Shown piece by piece: positions 1 to 13,374 of a stretch of 48,277 nucleotides of DNA. Position 1 is the first letter of the stretch, and each line of letters opens with the position of its first letter. The notes beneath the pieces were generated by a model, which did not search any database, was not told the origin of the DNA, and worked only from the letters and a program-made list of their open reading frames with translations. A program made the position numbers and the translations under genes. Source of the stretch: Penium margaritaceum (lineage: Eukaryota > Streptophyta > Zygnematophyceae > Desmidiales > Peniaceae); assembly GCA_023375785.1 (NCBI GenBank), contig SZWC01003644.1, positions 1-48,277 of the forward strand, in the 5' to 3' direction.

Positions 1-3000
1 AGGCCAAGACAACTCGAGCAATGCCAAAACAATTAGAGCAAGCGCAAGGCCACTGGAGTCAGGCCAATACAAGTACAGAAAGCCAAAGACAATTGGAGCA
101 AGCCCAAGACAACAGGGGCAAGCCCAAGACAACTGGAGAAGGCCTAAGACATTTGGAGCAAGGCCAAAACAGCTAGAGTAAGCCCAAGACAACTGGAGCA
201 AGCCCAAGACAATTGGAGCAAGGCCAAGAAAACTTGAGCAAGCCCACGACAACTGGAGCATGCCCAAGACAAAGAAGTAGGTTCAAGACAATTGGAGGAA
301 GGCCAAGACAACTTGAGAAAGGCCAAGATAAGTGGAGCAAGCCCAAAAAAACTGGAGCAGGCCCAAGACAAAAGGAGTAAGGCCAAGACAACTTGAGCAA
401 GGCCAAGAGAACTAAAGCAAGGCCAAGACAGGTGAAGCAAGCCCGAGACAAGTGGAGCAAGGCCAAGACAACTGAAGCAAGCCCAAGACAACTGGAGCCG
501 GCCAAAGACAACTGGAGGAGGCCCAAACCAACTAGAGCAAGGCCAACATAACTGGAGGAAGGCCAAGACAACTGAACCAAGCCCAAGACAAGTGGACCAA
601 GCCCAAGACAACTCAAGCAAGTCCAAGACTGCTGGAGCAAGTCTAAGACATTAAGAGCAAGACAAAGACAACTAGAACAATGCCAAGACAGTTAGAGCAA
701 GCCCAAGACAACTGGAGCAAGGCGAATATAACAAGGGCAAGCCCAAGACAACTGGAGCAAGCCTAAAACAACTGGAGCAAGACCAAGACAACTGGAGCAA
801 GCCCAAGAGAACGAGAGCAAGCCCAAGACAACTGGAGAAAGGCCAAGAAAAATCGAGCAAGCCCAAGACAACTGGAGCATGCCCAAGACAGCTCGAGCAT
901 GCCCATGAGAACTCGAGCAAGGCCAAGACAACGGGAGCAAGGCCACGATAACTGGAGCAAGCCCAAGACAGCTGGAGCGGGCCCAGGACGACTGGAGCAA
1001 GGTCAAGACAACGCGAGCATGGCCAAGAAAACTGGAGCAAGGCCAAGAAAACTGGAGCAAGGCCTAGATAGGTGGAGCAAGCCCAAGACAACTGGAGCAA
1101 GGCCAAGACAACTGGAGCAAGCTCAAGACAACTGGAGCACGTTAAATACAACTGGGGCAAGCCCAAGAGAACTGGAGCAGGCAAAAGACAACTAGATCAA
1201 GGCCAAGACAACTTGAGGAAGCCATAGACAACAGGAGGAAGCCCAATACACCTGGAGCAAGCCTAAAACAACTAGAGCAAGGCGAAGAGAACTTGAGCAA
1301 GGCCAAGACAACTGGAGCTAGCCCAAGACAACTGGACCAAGCTCAAGACAACTGGAGCAAGTCCAAGAAAACTGGGGAAAGGCATAGACAAGTGGATCAA
1401 CCCCAAGACAACTGGAGCAAGCCCAAGAGAACTAGAGCAAGCCCAAGAAGTCTACAGCTAGGCCAAGACAACTGGAGCAAGCCCAAGAAATCTGGAGCTA
1501 CGCCAAGACACCTGGAGCAAGCCTAAGGCAGCTAAAGCATGGTCAAGACAATTGAACCAAGTCCAAGACAACTAGGGCAAGCTCAAGACAACTAAAGCAA
1601 GCCAAAGACAACTAGAGCAAGCCCAAGAAAACTGGAGCAAGGCCAAAAGAACAAGAGAAAGAGCAAAACACGTGGAGCAAGCCAAACACAGCTCAAGCAA
1701 GGCCAAGATAGCTGGAAGAAGGCGAAGACAACTCGACCAAGCCCAAGACAAGTGGAGCAAGCCCAAGACAGCTCGAGGAAGTCGAAGACAGTTGGAGCAC
1801 GTGTAAGAAAACTGGACCAAGGCCAAGACAATAGGAGCAATGCCAAGACAGTTAGACAAGCCCAAGACAACTGAAGCAAGGCCAAGATAACTGGAGAAAG
1901 CCAAAGACAACTGGAGCGAGCCCACAACAACAGGGGAAAACCCAAGACAACTGGAGCAGGCCTAAGACAACTGGAGCAAGCCCAAGACAATTGGAGGAAG
2001 GTCAAGAAAATTAAAGCAAGCACAAGACAATTGGAGCAAGCCCAAGATAGCAGAAGCAGGCCCAAGGCAACTGGAGGAAGGCCAAGACAACTTGATCAAG
2101 GCCAAGACAACTGGAGCAAGGCCAAGAAAACTGGAGCAAGCCCAAGACAACTGGAGCAAGACCAAGACAACAGGAGCATGGCCAACACTTGAGCAAGGCC
2201 AAGACAATTGGAGCAAGGCCAAGGCAACTGGAGCAAGCCTAAGAGAGCTGGAGCGAGCCCAATACAACTCGAGCATGTCCAAGATAGTTGGAGAATGTCA
2301 AGACAACTAGAGCAAGGCGAATAGAACTTGAGCAATTCCAATGCAGTTGGCACAAGTCCAAGACAACTGGAGCAAGGTAAAGACGACTGGAGAAAGCCTA
2401 AGAGAACTGGAGTAAGCGCAATACAACAAGGGCAAACCCAACACAACTAGAGCAGGCCTAAGACAACTGGAGCAAGGCGAAGACAACTTGAGCAAGCCAA
2501 AGACAATTAGAGCAAGCCCAAGATAACCGGAGCAATGCCAAGAAAACTCGAGCAAGCCCTAGACAACAAGAGCAAGCCCAAGATAAAGGAGCAGGCACAA
2601 GACAATTGGAGGAAGGCCAAGACAACTGGAGCAAGGCCAAGATAACTGGAGAAAGCCCAATAAAACTGGAGTAGGCCCAAGACAACTGAAGCAAGGCCAA
2701 GACAACTTGAGCAAGGCCAAGACAAGTGGAGCAAGGCCAATACAGGTGGAGCAAGCCCAACTCAGGTGGAGCAAGGCCAAACTAACTGGAGCAAGCCCAA
2801 GACAACTGGAGCAGGCCCAAGACAACTAGAGCAAGCCCAAAACAACTTGGGCAAGGCCAAGATAAATGGACCAAGCCGAAGACAAGTGGAGCAAGCCTAA
2901 GACAACTCAAGCAAGTCCAAGACAGCTGGAGCAAGTCTAAGACAACAAGAGCAAGACAGAGACAACTAGAGCAAGCCCAAGAAAACTGGAGCAAGCCCAA

Positions 3001-5640
3001 GAAACGTGGAGCAAGCCTAAGACAACTGGAAAAAGGCTAAGAAAATCGAGCAAGTCCAAGACAACTAGAGCAAGCCCAAGACAACTGGAGCATGCCCAAG
3101 ACAACTCGAGCAAGGCCAAGACACTAGAGCAAGGCCACGATAGCTGGATAAACGTCAAGACAACTGGAGCAAGGCCAAGAAAACTCGAGCAAGGCCAAGA
3201 CAGGTGGCGCAAGTCCAAGACAACTGGAGCAAGGCCAAGGCAACTGGAGCAAGCCCAAGACAACTGGAGCAAGTACAAGACAAGTTGGGCAAACCCAAGA
3301 CAACTGGATCAAGCAAAAGACAACTAGAGCAAGGCCAAGACAACTTGAGCAAGCCCTAGACAACTGGAGCAAGCCCAAGACAACTTGAGCAAGGCCAAGA
3401 AAACTTGAGCAAGGCCAAGACAATTAGAGCAAGCCCAAGACACCTGGAGCAAGCCCAAAATTACTGGAGCAAGGCCAAGACAACTGGAGCAAGGCCGAGA
3501 CAACTAGAGCAAGCCCAACACAACTGGAGAAATCCCAAGGAACTAGAACAAGCCAAAAACAATCTAGAGCTAGGCCAAGACAACTAGAGCAAGCCCAAGA
3601 CACCTAGGGCATGCCTAAGACAACTAGAGCAAGGTCAAGACAACAAGAGCAAATCCAAGACAACTAGGGCAAGCTCAAGATAATACAAGCAAGCCCAAGA
3701 CAACTAGAGCAAGCAAAAGAAAACTGGAGCAAGGCCAAGAGAACTAGAGCAAGCGCAAGACACCTGGAGCAAGCCCAAAACAGCTAGAGTAAGGTCAAGA
3801 TAACTGGAGGAAGGCCAACACAACTAGACCAAGCCAAAGAAAAGTGGAGCAAGCCCAAGACAGCTCGAGCAAGTCCAAGACAGTTGGAGCACGTCAAAGA
3901 ACTTTGGAGCAAGGCCAAGACAACTGGAGCACTGCCAAGACAGTTTGAGCAAGCCAAAGAGAGCTGGAGCAAGGCCAAGACAACTGGAGAAAGCCCAAGA
4001 CAACTAGAGCAAGCCCAAGACAACAGAGGCAAGCCCAAGACAGGAGAGGCAAGCCCGAGACAACCGGAGCATGCATAAGGCAACTGGAGCAAGTCCAAGA
4101 CAACTGGAGAAGGGCCAAAACAACTCAAGCAAGCCCAAGACAAGAGGAGCAAGCCCAAGACAAGAGGAGCAAGCCCAAGAAACCTGGAGCAGGCCCAAAA
4201 CAACTGGAGCATGGCCAAGACAACTGGAGCAAGGCCATGATAACTGGAGCAAGCCCAAAACAACTGGAGCAGGCCCAAGACAATTCGAGCGAGGCCAAGA
4301 CATCTGAATCAAGGCCAAGACAACTGGAGCAAGGCCAAGAAAACTGGAGCATGGCCAAGACAGGTGGAGCAAGCCCAAGAGAGCTATGGCAAGGCCAAGA
4401 CAATTAGAGCAAGCCCAAGACAACTGGAGCAAGCCCAAGACAACTGGGGCAAGCCCAAGACAACTTAAGCAATCAAACGACAACTAGAGCAAGGCCAAGA
4501 CAACTTGAGCAAGCCCTAGATAACTGGAGCAACTCTTAGACAACTCGACCAGGGCCAAGAAAATTGTAGCAAGGCCAAGACAATTAGAGCAAGCCGAATA
4601 CACCTGGAGCAAATCCAAAACAATTGGAGCAAGGCCGAGACAACTGGAGCAAGGTTACGACAACTGGAGCAAGTCCAAGACAACTAGAGCAAGGCCAATA
4701 CAACTAGATCTAGCCCAAGACAAATAGAGTAAGCCGAGGAGAACTAGGGCAAGCCCAAGACACCAAGAGCTAGGATAGGAGAACTGGAGGAAGCCCCAGA
4801 CACCTGGAGCCTAAGACAACTGGAGCAAGATCAAGAGAACTGGAGCAAGTCCAAGACAAATGGGGCAAGCTCAAGACAACTGGAGAAAGTCCAAGACAAC
4901 TAGAGCAAGGCCAAGAGAACTGGAGCAAGCGCATAACACCTGGAGCAAGCCCAAAACAGCTGGAGGAAGGCCAAGATAACTGGAAGAAGGCCAAGACTAC
5001 TGGACCAAGTCAAAGACAAGTGGAATAAGCTCAAGACAAGTCAAGCAAGTCCAAGACAGTTGGAACACGTCTAAGACAACTTGAGCAAGGCCAAGACAAC
5101 TGGAGAAATTCCAAGACACTTGCAACAAGCCCAAGACAACTGGAGCAAGGCCAAGACAACTGGAGAAAGCCCAAGACAACTGGAACAAGCCCAAGACAAC
5201 AGGGACAAGACCAAGACAACAGGAGCAGGCCTAAGACAACTGGAGAAAGGCCAAGACAACTGGAGCAAGCCCAAGACAACTAGAGCAAGACCAAGACAAT
5301 TGGAGCAAGGCCAAGACAACTAGAGCAGGCCAAAGACAACTGGAGAAAGCTGTAGACAACTAGAGCAAGTCTAAGACAACTGAAGCAAGGCCAAGACAAC
5401 TAAAGCAAGGCCACGACAACTGGAGAAAGGCCAAGAAAACTTGAGCAAGCTTAAGACAATAAAATCAAGCGCAAGACAACTAGAGCAGGCCCAAGAGAAC
5501 TGAAGCAAGGCCAAAAAAAATGGAGCAATCCCAAGAGACCTAGAGCAAGCCCAAGAAAACTAGAGCAGGCCCAAGATAAATGGAGCAAGGCCAAGACAAC
5601 TTGAGCAAGGCTAAAAAAAAGGAAGAAAGCCCAAGACAAT

Positions 5641-6018
5641 TGGAGCAGGCCCAAGACAACTTGAGCAAGGCCAACACAACAGGAGCATGCCGAAGACAAG
5701 TGAGCAAGGCCAAGACAACTAGAGCATCGCTGGAGATAGCCGAAGACAAGTGGAGGAAGGCCAAGAAAACTAAAGTGAGTAGGAGACAACTCGAGAAAGC
5801 GCAGGGCAACTAGGGCAAGCCCAAGACAACTGGAGCAGGCCCAAGACAACTTGAGCAAGGCCAACACAACAGGAGCATGCCGAAGACAAGTGAGCAAGGC
5901 CAAGACAACTAGAGCATCGCTGGAGATAGCCGAAGACAAGTGGAGGAAGGCCAAGAAAACTAAAGTGAGTAGGAGACAACTCGAGAAAGCGCAGGGCAAC
6001 TAGGGCAAGCCCAAGACA
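5641..6018. repeat. 190-bp tandem duplication inside the satellite
   Basis: Bases 5641-5830 are repeated at 5831-6018 with no difference I can find until the last bases. The unit contains irregular monomers (a shortened GACAAGTGAGC junction and the rare string GCATCGCTGGAGATAGCC), so the identity cannot come from the monomer consensus. 190 bp is not a whole number of monomers. It is a young local duplication, probably unequal exchange or replication slippage. Confidence 0.9.
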
Positions 6019-6100
6019 AATGGAGCAAGCCTAATACAACAAGAGCAATGCCAAGACAACTAAAGCAAGCCCAAGACCACTGGAGCAGGCCCAAGACAAC

Positions 6101-6300
6101 TGGAGCAAGCCAAAGAAAACTGGAGGAAGGCCAAGAAAACTAGATTGAGTAGAAGACAACTCGAGAAAGCACAAGGCAACTAGGGCAAGCCCAAGACAAC
6201 TGGAGCAAGCCAAAGAAAACTGGAGGAAGGCCAAGAAAACTAGATTGAGTAGAAGACAACTCGAGAAAGCACAAGGCAACTAGGGCAAGCCCAAGACAAC
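6101..6300. repeat. 100-bp (five-monomer) tandem duplication
   Basis: Bases 6101-6200 recur at 6201-6300 without a visible difference, including the rare string TAGATTGAGTAGAAGACAAC. A diverged form of the same variant (TAAAGTGAGTAGGAGACAAC) lies in the 190-bp duplication just upstream, so this neighbourhood has been amplified more than once. Confidence 0.9.
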
Positions 6301-9082
6301 TGGAGAAAGCCTTATACAACTGGACCAATGCCAAGACAACTGGAGCAAGCCCAAGAAAGCTGAAGCAGGCCCAAAACAACTGGCGCAAGCCCAAGAAAAA
6401 TGGTGCAAGGCCAAGAAAACTGGAGCAAGCCCAAGACAACTGGAGCAAGCGCAATAAAACAAGAGCAAGGCCAAGACAACTGGAGCAATGCCAAGACAGC
6501 TGGAGCAAGCCCAAGACAACTAGAGCACGGCCAAGACAACTAGAGCAAGCCGAAGAGAACTTGAGCAAGCCCAAGACAACTGGGGCAAGCCCAACATGAC
6601 TCGAGTAGACCTAAGGCAATTGAAGCAGGGCCAAGACAACTGGATCACCCCCAAGACAGGTAGAGCGAGCCCAAGACAACTAGAGAAAGGCCAAGAAAAC
6701 TAGAGCAAGCCAAAGACAACAGGAGCAAGTCCAAGACAAATAAAGCAGGCCCAATACAGCTGGAGGAAGGCCAAGACAACAGGAGCAAGGCCAAGACAAC
6801 TGGAGCAAGCCCAAGATTACATGAGCAGGCCAGAGACAATTGGAGCAAGGCCAAGACAAGTGAAGCAAGCCTAAGATATCTGGAGCAAGCCTAGGACAAC
6901 TTAGGCAAGCCCAAGAAACCTAGAGCAAGCCCAAGACAACTGGAGCAAGGCGAAGACAACTGGAGCAAGCCTAAGACAAGTAGAGCAAGCCCAAGACAAC
7001 TAGGGCAAGCCCAAGAAAACCCGAGCAAGGTGAATAGAACTGGAGCAAGCCCAAGACACCTGGAGCAAGCTGAAAACAACTGGAGCAAGACCAGGATTAC
7101 TAGAGCAAGGCCAAGACAACTAGAGCAAGGCCAAGACGACAGGAGCAAGCCCAAGACAACTGGAGCAAGCCCAAGAAAATTGAAGCAAGGCCAAGACAAC
7201 TGGAGCAAGGGCAAGACAACAGAAGCAAGGTCAAGATAGCTAAGCAAGGCCAAGACAGCAGGAGCAAACCCAGGACAGCTGGAGCAAGACCAAGGCAACT
7301 GGAGCAAGCCGAAGACAACTGGATAAAGCCTAAGACAACTAGTGCAAGTCAAAGACAACTGGAGCAGGGCCAAGACAACTTGAGCAAAGCCAAGACAATT
7401 GGAGCAAGCCTAATACAACTGCATCAGGCCCAAGACAGCTTGAGCAAGGCCAAGACAACTGGAGCAAGGCCAAGACAACTAGCCCAATGCCAAGACAGGT
7501 GGAGCAAGCACAATACAACTAGAGCAAGCTGAGACAACTAGAGCAAGCCCAAAGCAACTGGAGCAAGCCCAAGACAAGAGGAGCAGACCCAAGGCAACTG
7601 GAGCAAAGGCTCAGACAAATCGAGAAAGGCCAAGACAACTGGAGCAAGTCCAAGACAACTGGAATAGGTCCAAGAAAACTAGAGTAAGGCCAAGACAACT
7701 GGAGCAAAGGCCAAGACAACTTGAGCAAGGCCAAGACAACTAGAGCAAGGCCAAGAGAACTGGAGCAAGGCCAAGACAGCTGGAGCAAGCCAAAGACAAC
7801 TAGCGCAGGGCAAAGTCAACTGGAGCAAGCCCATGACAACTGGTGAAAGCACAAGACAACTGGGGCAAGCCCAAGACAACTGGAGCAAGCCTAAGAAAAC
7901 TGGAGCAACGCCAAGACAACTTGAGCAAGCCCAAGGCAACTAAGGTAAGCCCAAGAGAGCTGAAGCAAGCTAAAGAAAACTGGAACTAGGCCAAGACAAC
8001 TGGATCAAACCTCAGACAACTGGAGCAAGCTCAAAACAGGTGAAGCAAGGCCAAGATAACTAGAAGAAGGCCAAGAAGAATGGACCAAGCCCATGACAAG
8101 TGAAGCAAACCCAATAGAACTTGAGCAAGTGCAATACAACTAGAGTACATCAAGGCAACTGGAGCAAGGCCAAAACAACTGGAGCAATGCCAAGACAGTT
8201 GAAACAAGCCCAACACAAGTGGAACAAGGCCAGGAAAACTGAAGAAAGCCCAAGAGAACTAGAGCAAGCCCAAGACAACAGGGGCAAGCCCAAGATAACT
8301 GGAGCAGGTTTACGACAACTGGAGCTAGGTCAAGACAACTGGAGCAAGCCCAAGACAACTAGAGAAATCCAAGACAATTGGAACAATGCCAATAAATCTT
8401 GAGCAAGCCCAAGACAACTGGAGCAAGCCCAAGACAAAGGAGCAGGCCCAAGACAGCTTGAGGAAGGCCAAGACAACTGGAGCAAGGCCAAGATAACTGG
8501 AGCAAGCCCAAGAAAACTTGAGCAGGCCAAGACAACTGGAGCAAGGCCAAGAGAACTGGAGCAAGGCCAAGACAACAAGAGCAAGGCCAAGACAACTGGA
8601 GCAAGGCAAAGACAGGTCAAGCAAGCCGAGGACAAGTGGAGCAAGGCCAACACAACTTGAGAAAGCCCAAGACAACTAGAGCAGGCCAAAGACAACTCGA
8701 GCAAGCCCAAAACAACTGGAGCAAGGCCAAGATAAGTGGAGCAAGCCAAAGATAAGTGGAGCAAGCCCAAGACAACTCAAGTAAGGCCAAGATAGCTGGA
8801 GCAAGTCTAGGACAACAAGAGCAAGACAAAGACAACTGGAGCAAGGCCAAGAGAGGTGGAGCAAGCTTGCTCGAGTTGCTTGAGCAAGGCCAAGACAACT
8901 GGAGCAAGGCCAAGACAGGTGGAGCAAGTTTAAGACAAGTGGAGCAAGGCCAAGACAACTGGAGCAAGCCCAAGACAGCTGGAGCAGGCCAAAGACAACA
9001 AGAACGTACCCAAAACAACCGGAGCAAGGCCAAGATAGCTAGAGGAAGGCCAAGACAACTGGATCAAGCCCAAGACAAGTGG

Positions 9083-9282
9083 AGCAAGCCTAAGACAACT
9101 CAAGCAAGTCAAAGACAGCTGGATCAAGTCTGAGACAACAAGAGCAAGACAAGGACAAGTAGAGCAATGCCAAGACAGTTAAAGCAAGCCTAAGACAACT
9201 CAAGCAAGTCAAAGACAGCTGGATCAAGTCTGAGACAACAAGAGCAAGACAAGGACAAGTAGAGCAATGCCAAGACAGTTAA
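9083..9282. repeat. 100-bp (five-monomer) tandem duplication
   Basis: Bases 9083-9182 recur at 9183-9282 with the same private variants (CTGGATCAAGTCTGAGACAA and GACAAGGACAAGTAG). The offset is exactly 100 bp, five monomers. This is a recent amplification of a block carrying the GCAAGTCTAAG-type higher-order marker. Confidence 0.9.
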
Positions 9283-12200
9283 AGCAAGCCTAAGACAACT
9301 GGAGTAAGCCGAAGACAACAGGGGCAAGCCCAAGACAACTGGAGCAGACCTAAGACAACTGGAGCAAGGCCAAGACAACTAGAGCAAGCCCAAGAAAACA
9401 GGAGCAAGCCAAAGACAACTGGAGAAAGGCCAAGAAAACTCGAGCAAGCCCAAGGCAACTAGAACAAGCCCAAGACAACTCGAGCATGCCTAAGACAGCC
9501 CGAGCAAGGCCAAAAAAACTGGAGCAAGGCCAAAATAAAAGGAGTAAACCCAAGATAACTGGAGCAGGCGCAAGACAACTGGAGCAAGGCCAAGACAACT
9601 GGGGCAAGGCCAAGACAACTGGATCAAGGCCAAGACAATTGGAGCAAGGCATGGACAGGTGGAGCAAGCCCAAGACAACTGGAGCAAGCCGAAGACAACT
9701 GGAGCAAGTCAAAGATAAGTGGGGCAAGCCCAAGACAACTGCAGCAAGAAAAAGACAACTAGAACAAGGCCAAGACAACTTGAGCAAGCCCTAGACAATT
9801 GGAGCATCCCCAAGACAACTAAAGCAAGGCCAAGAAAACTTGAGCAAGGCAAAGACAATTGGGGCAAGCCCGAATACACCTGGAACAAGCCCTAAACAAT
9901 TCAAGCAAGCCGAAGACATATGGAGCAAGGCCAAGACAACTGGAGCAAGCCCAAGACATCTGGACCAAGCTCAAGACAACTGAAGCAAGGCAAAGACAAC
10001 TAGATCAAGCCCAAGACAACTAGAGCAAGCCCAAGAAATCTAAAGGTAGGCCAAGACAACTGGAGCAAGGCCAAGAAATCTGGAGCTAAGCCAAGACACC
10101 TTGAGAAAGCCTAAGACAACTGGAGCAAGTCCGAGACAACTGGGGCAAGCTCAAGACAACTGGAACAATCCAAATACAACTAGAGCAAGCCAAAGAAAAC
10201 AAGAGCACGGCCAACAGAACTAAAGCAAGCACTAGACGCCTGGAGCAAGCCCAAAAAAGCTGGAGCAAGGCCAAGATAACTGAAAGAAGGCCAAGACAAC
10301 TGGACCAAGCCCAAGACAAGTGGAGCAAGTCCAAGACAACTCAAGCAATTCCAAGACAGCTGGAGCACGTCTAAGAAAACTGGAGAAAGGCCAAGACAAC
10401 ATGAGCAATGCCAAGACAGTTGAAGCAAGCCCAAGACAACTGGAGCAAGGCCAAGATAACTGGAGAAAGCCTAAGACAACATGAAACGCCCAAGAGAACA
10501 GGGGAAAACCCACGACAACTCGTGCAGGCCTAAGACAACTGGAGGAAGGCCAAGACAACTGGAGCAAGCCCAAGACAATTGGAGCAATTCCTAGATAATT
10601 GGAGCAAGGCCAAGAAAACTTGAGCAAGCGCAAGAGAACTGGAGCAATCCGAAGATAGTAGCAAAAGGCCCAGGGCAACAGGGGGAAGGCCAGGACAACT
10701 GGAGCAAGGCCAAAGTAACTGGAGCAAGGCCAAGAAAACAGGAGCACGCCTAAGACAACTAGAGCAAGGCCAAGACAACTTGAGCAAGGCCAGGACAACT
10801 GGAGCAAGGCCAAGACAACTAGAGCAAGGCCAAGGCAACTGGAGCAAGCCTAAGAGAGCTGGAGCGATTCCAATAAAACTAGACTTAGGCCAAGAAAACT
10901 GGATCAAACCTAAGACAACTGGTGCAAGCTCAAAACAGCTAGAGCAAGGCCAAGACAGCTGGAAGAAGGCCAAGACAACTGGACCAAGCCCAAGACAAGT
11001 GGAGCAAGCCAAAGACAACTCGAGCATGTCCAAGACTGCTGGAGCACGTCAAGACAATTGGAGCAAGGCCAAGACAACTTGAGCAATGCCAAGACACTTG
11101 GAGCAAACCCAAGACAACTGGAGCAAAGCCAAGACAACAAGGGAAAGCCCAAGACAACTGGAGCAAGCCCAAGACAACAAGGGCAAGCCCAAGACAACTG
11201 GAGCAGGCCTAAGGAAACATGAGCAAGGCCAAGACAACTTGAGCAAGCCCAAGACAACCAGAGCAAGCCCAAGAAAATTGAATCAATGCCAAGAAAACTT
11301 AAGCAAGCCCAAGACAACTTAAGCAAGCCCAAGACAAAGGAGCAGGCCCAAGACAATTGGAGAAAGGCCAAGACAACTGCAACAAGGCCAAGATAACTGG
11401 AGCAAGCCCAAGAAAACTGGAGCAGGCCCAAGACAACTGGAGCAAGGCCACGACAACTTGAGCAAGGCCAAGACAGCTGGAGGAAGGCCAATACGGGTGA
11501 AGCAAGCCCAAGACAAGTGGAGCAAGGCCAAGACAACTAGAGCAAGCCCAGGACAATTGGAGCAGGCCCAAGAAAACTGGAGCAAGCCCAAAACAACTAG
11601 GGCAAGGCCAAGATAACTCGACCAAGCCCAAGACAAGTGGAGCAAGCTCAAGACAACTCAAGCAAGTCCAAGACAGCTGGAGCAAGTCTAAGACAACAAG
11701 AGCAAGACAAAGACAAGTGGAGCAATGCCAAGACAGTTGGAGCAAGCCCAAGACAACTGGAGCAAGCCAAAGACAACAAGGGCAAGCGCAAGACAACTAG
11801 AGCAGGCCTAAGACAACTGGAGCAAGGCCAAGACAACTGGAACAAGCCCAAGAAAATTGGAGCAAGCCCAAGACAATTGGAAAAATGCCAAGAGAACTCG
11901 AGCAAGTCCAAGACAACTGGAGCAAGCTTAAGAGAACTGGAGCATGCCCAAGACAAATTGAGCCAGGCCAAGACAACTTGAGCAAGGCCATGATAACTGG
12001 AGCAAGCCCTAGACAACTAGAGCAGGCCCAAGACAACGGGAGCAAGGCCAAGACAACTGGAGCAAGGTCAAGACAACTGGAGCAAGCCGAAGACAACTCG
12101 AGCAAGTCCAAGACAACAGGGGAAAGCCCAAGACAACTGGAGCAAGAAAAAGACAACTAGATCAAGGTGAAGACAACTTGAGCAAGCGGTAGACAACTGG

Positions 12201-12636
12201 AGCAAGACTAAGCCAACTTGAGCAAGGCTGAGAAAGCTTGAGCAAGGCCAAGACATTTGGAGCAAGCCCAAGACACCTAGAGCAAGCCCAAAAGTAGTGG
12301 AGCAAGACAAATACAACTGGAGCAAAGCCGAGGCAACTGGAGAAAGCCCAAGACAACTGGATCAAGCTCAAGACAACTGGAGCAAATTCAAGACAACTGG
12401 AGCAAGGCCAAGACAACTGGATAGAGCCCAAGACAACTGGAGCAATCTCAAGAGAACTGGAACAAGCTCAAAAAATCTAGAGCTAGGCCAGGACAACTGG
12501 AGCAAGCCCAAGACACCTGGAGCAAGCCTAAGACAACGGGAGCAAGGTCAAGACAACTGGAGCAAATCCAAGACAACTAGGGCAAGCTTAAGACACTACG
12601 AGTAGGTCCAAGACAAGTGGAGCAAGCGGAAGAGAA

Positions 12637-12641
12637 TGGGA
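12637..12641. repeat. target site duplication, left copy (TGGGA)
   Basis: TGGGA directly precedes the LTR start TGTCAGGCGG and recurs directly after the right LTR at 28319-28323. A perfect 5-bp duplication is normal for LTR-retrotransposon integration. With one copy kept, the flanks join as a monomer ending GAATGGGA followed by GCAAGCGCAAGACACC, which is in phase. Confidence 0.95.
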
Positions 12642-13285
12642 TGTCAGGCGGAGATCCACCGCATCTCCGCTGATGAGGAGATGCATACGCGGAAGACAAT
12701 CGCCGCAATCTACAAGTCCGCGAAAAGTGGCGTCCCGCGACTAAAGATCCGCGGAGGAGGAGACAGGGGGACTGCGGAGCATCGGAAAATGCACAAGGCA
12801 TGCTGGCTCCCACAACATGATTGCGGTGGAGCTTGGGGTGGCACGGAATCCAGCAGCGGTGAAGGAAAAGGCGGGAAAAGTTGCCCCAAGGAAGCAGAAA
12901 TCGACGGTGACCTTTCTACGGCAGTTTGAAGCAATTGCCGCGGAGTAGCCACGAAGAGGAGGGACAGTAGGGTGAGAACCCACGGTGGGAAGAAAACATG
13001 TACCGAGCCGCAGAAAAGCGGGAGTGAAGTAGGAGTATCGGACGTACAAGGACACACGTCGGCAAAACCAGACGTCAGGAAAAAGGCGGTAGGAGCTCGG
13101 CCAATGAAAGATCAGGGTCTGCGGCGGCAATCAAGGAGGAGAAAGACCGGGAGGACGCACTGCGAGAAGACGAAGATTCAAGGAAGAACGCAAGACCGCG
13201 GGCACCCAAGCCACGGAGTATAGGAAGAAGTGGTAGCAGGACAGGGGAATGTAGTAGTTAAGAGTGTGTGATCAAGGACGAGACC

Positions 13286-13308
13286 CGCGGTGCGCTACAC
13301 GCACCGCG
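13286..13308. promoter_or_regulatory. perfect LTR hairpin upstream of TATA
   Basis: GCGGTGCG, loop CTACA, CGCACCGC form an 8-bp perfect stem, extended to 9 bp by the flanking C/G pair. It lies about 60 bp upstream of the TATA box and is unchanged in the right LTR (27570-27592) although the surroundings have diverged. It may be a palindromic factor-binding site or an RNA hairpin; the role is inferred. Confidence 0.6.
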
Positions 13309-13366
13309 CGGAGTCCAAGGAATGGGAAGAGTGTGGTAGGAGTCTTGGAGAGCTAGGCTTGGTGAA

Positions 13367-13374
13367 TATAAAAA
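13367..13374 (+). promoter_or_regulatory. TATA box of the 5' LTR
   Basis: TATAAAAA followed by GCAGTAG. The right LTR carries the same motif at 27651-27658. It is the best candidate for the element's RNA polymerase II core promoter and would put the U3/R border about 30 bp downstream. Confidence 0.7.

Larger units (their letters stand above)
1..12641. repeat. 20-bp satellite array, block A
   Basis: The stretch is a head-to-tail array of a 20-bp monomer close to GCAAGCCCAAGACAACTGGA, about 630 copies, all in one orientation. The commonest variant has G instead of C at position 6 (GCAAGGCC). Most monomers differ from the consensus at one to four positions and a few have 1-bp indels, so the 20-bp register is kept over kilobases. 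The plus strand is very poor in T (one per monomer) and the consensus has no CpG. Reading frames stay open on both strands only because the monomer lacks stops. They give 20-residue periodic peptides (Lys/Gln-rich on plus, Leu/Cys-rich on minus) that I do not treat as genes. The array runs off the left edge and is cut at 12641 by a retrotransposon. Confidence 0.97.

Noticed and set aside
144-12605. Many long open frames on both strands within the 20-bp satellite, with Leu/Cys-rich (minus) or Lys/Gln-rich (plus) 20-residue repeat peptides.
   Set aside because: The monomer lacks stop codons in most frames, so openness is automatic. Overlapping frames are open on both strands at once, with no start context, codon bias or boundary.
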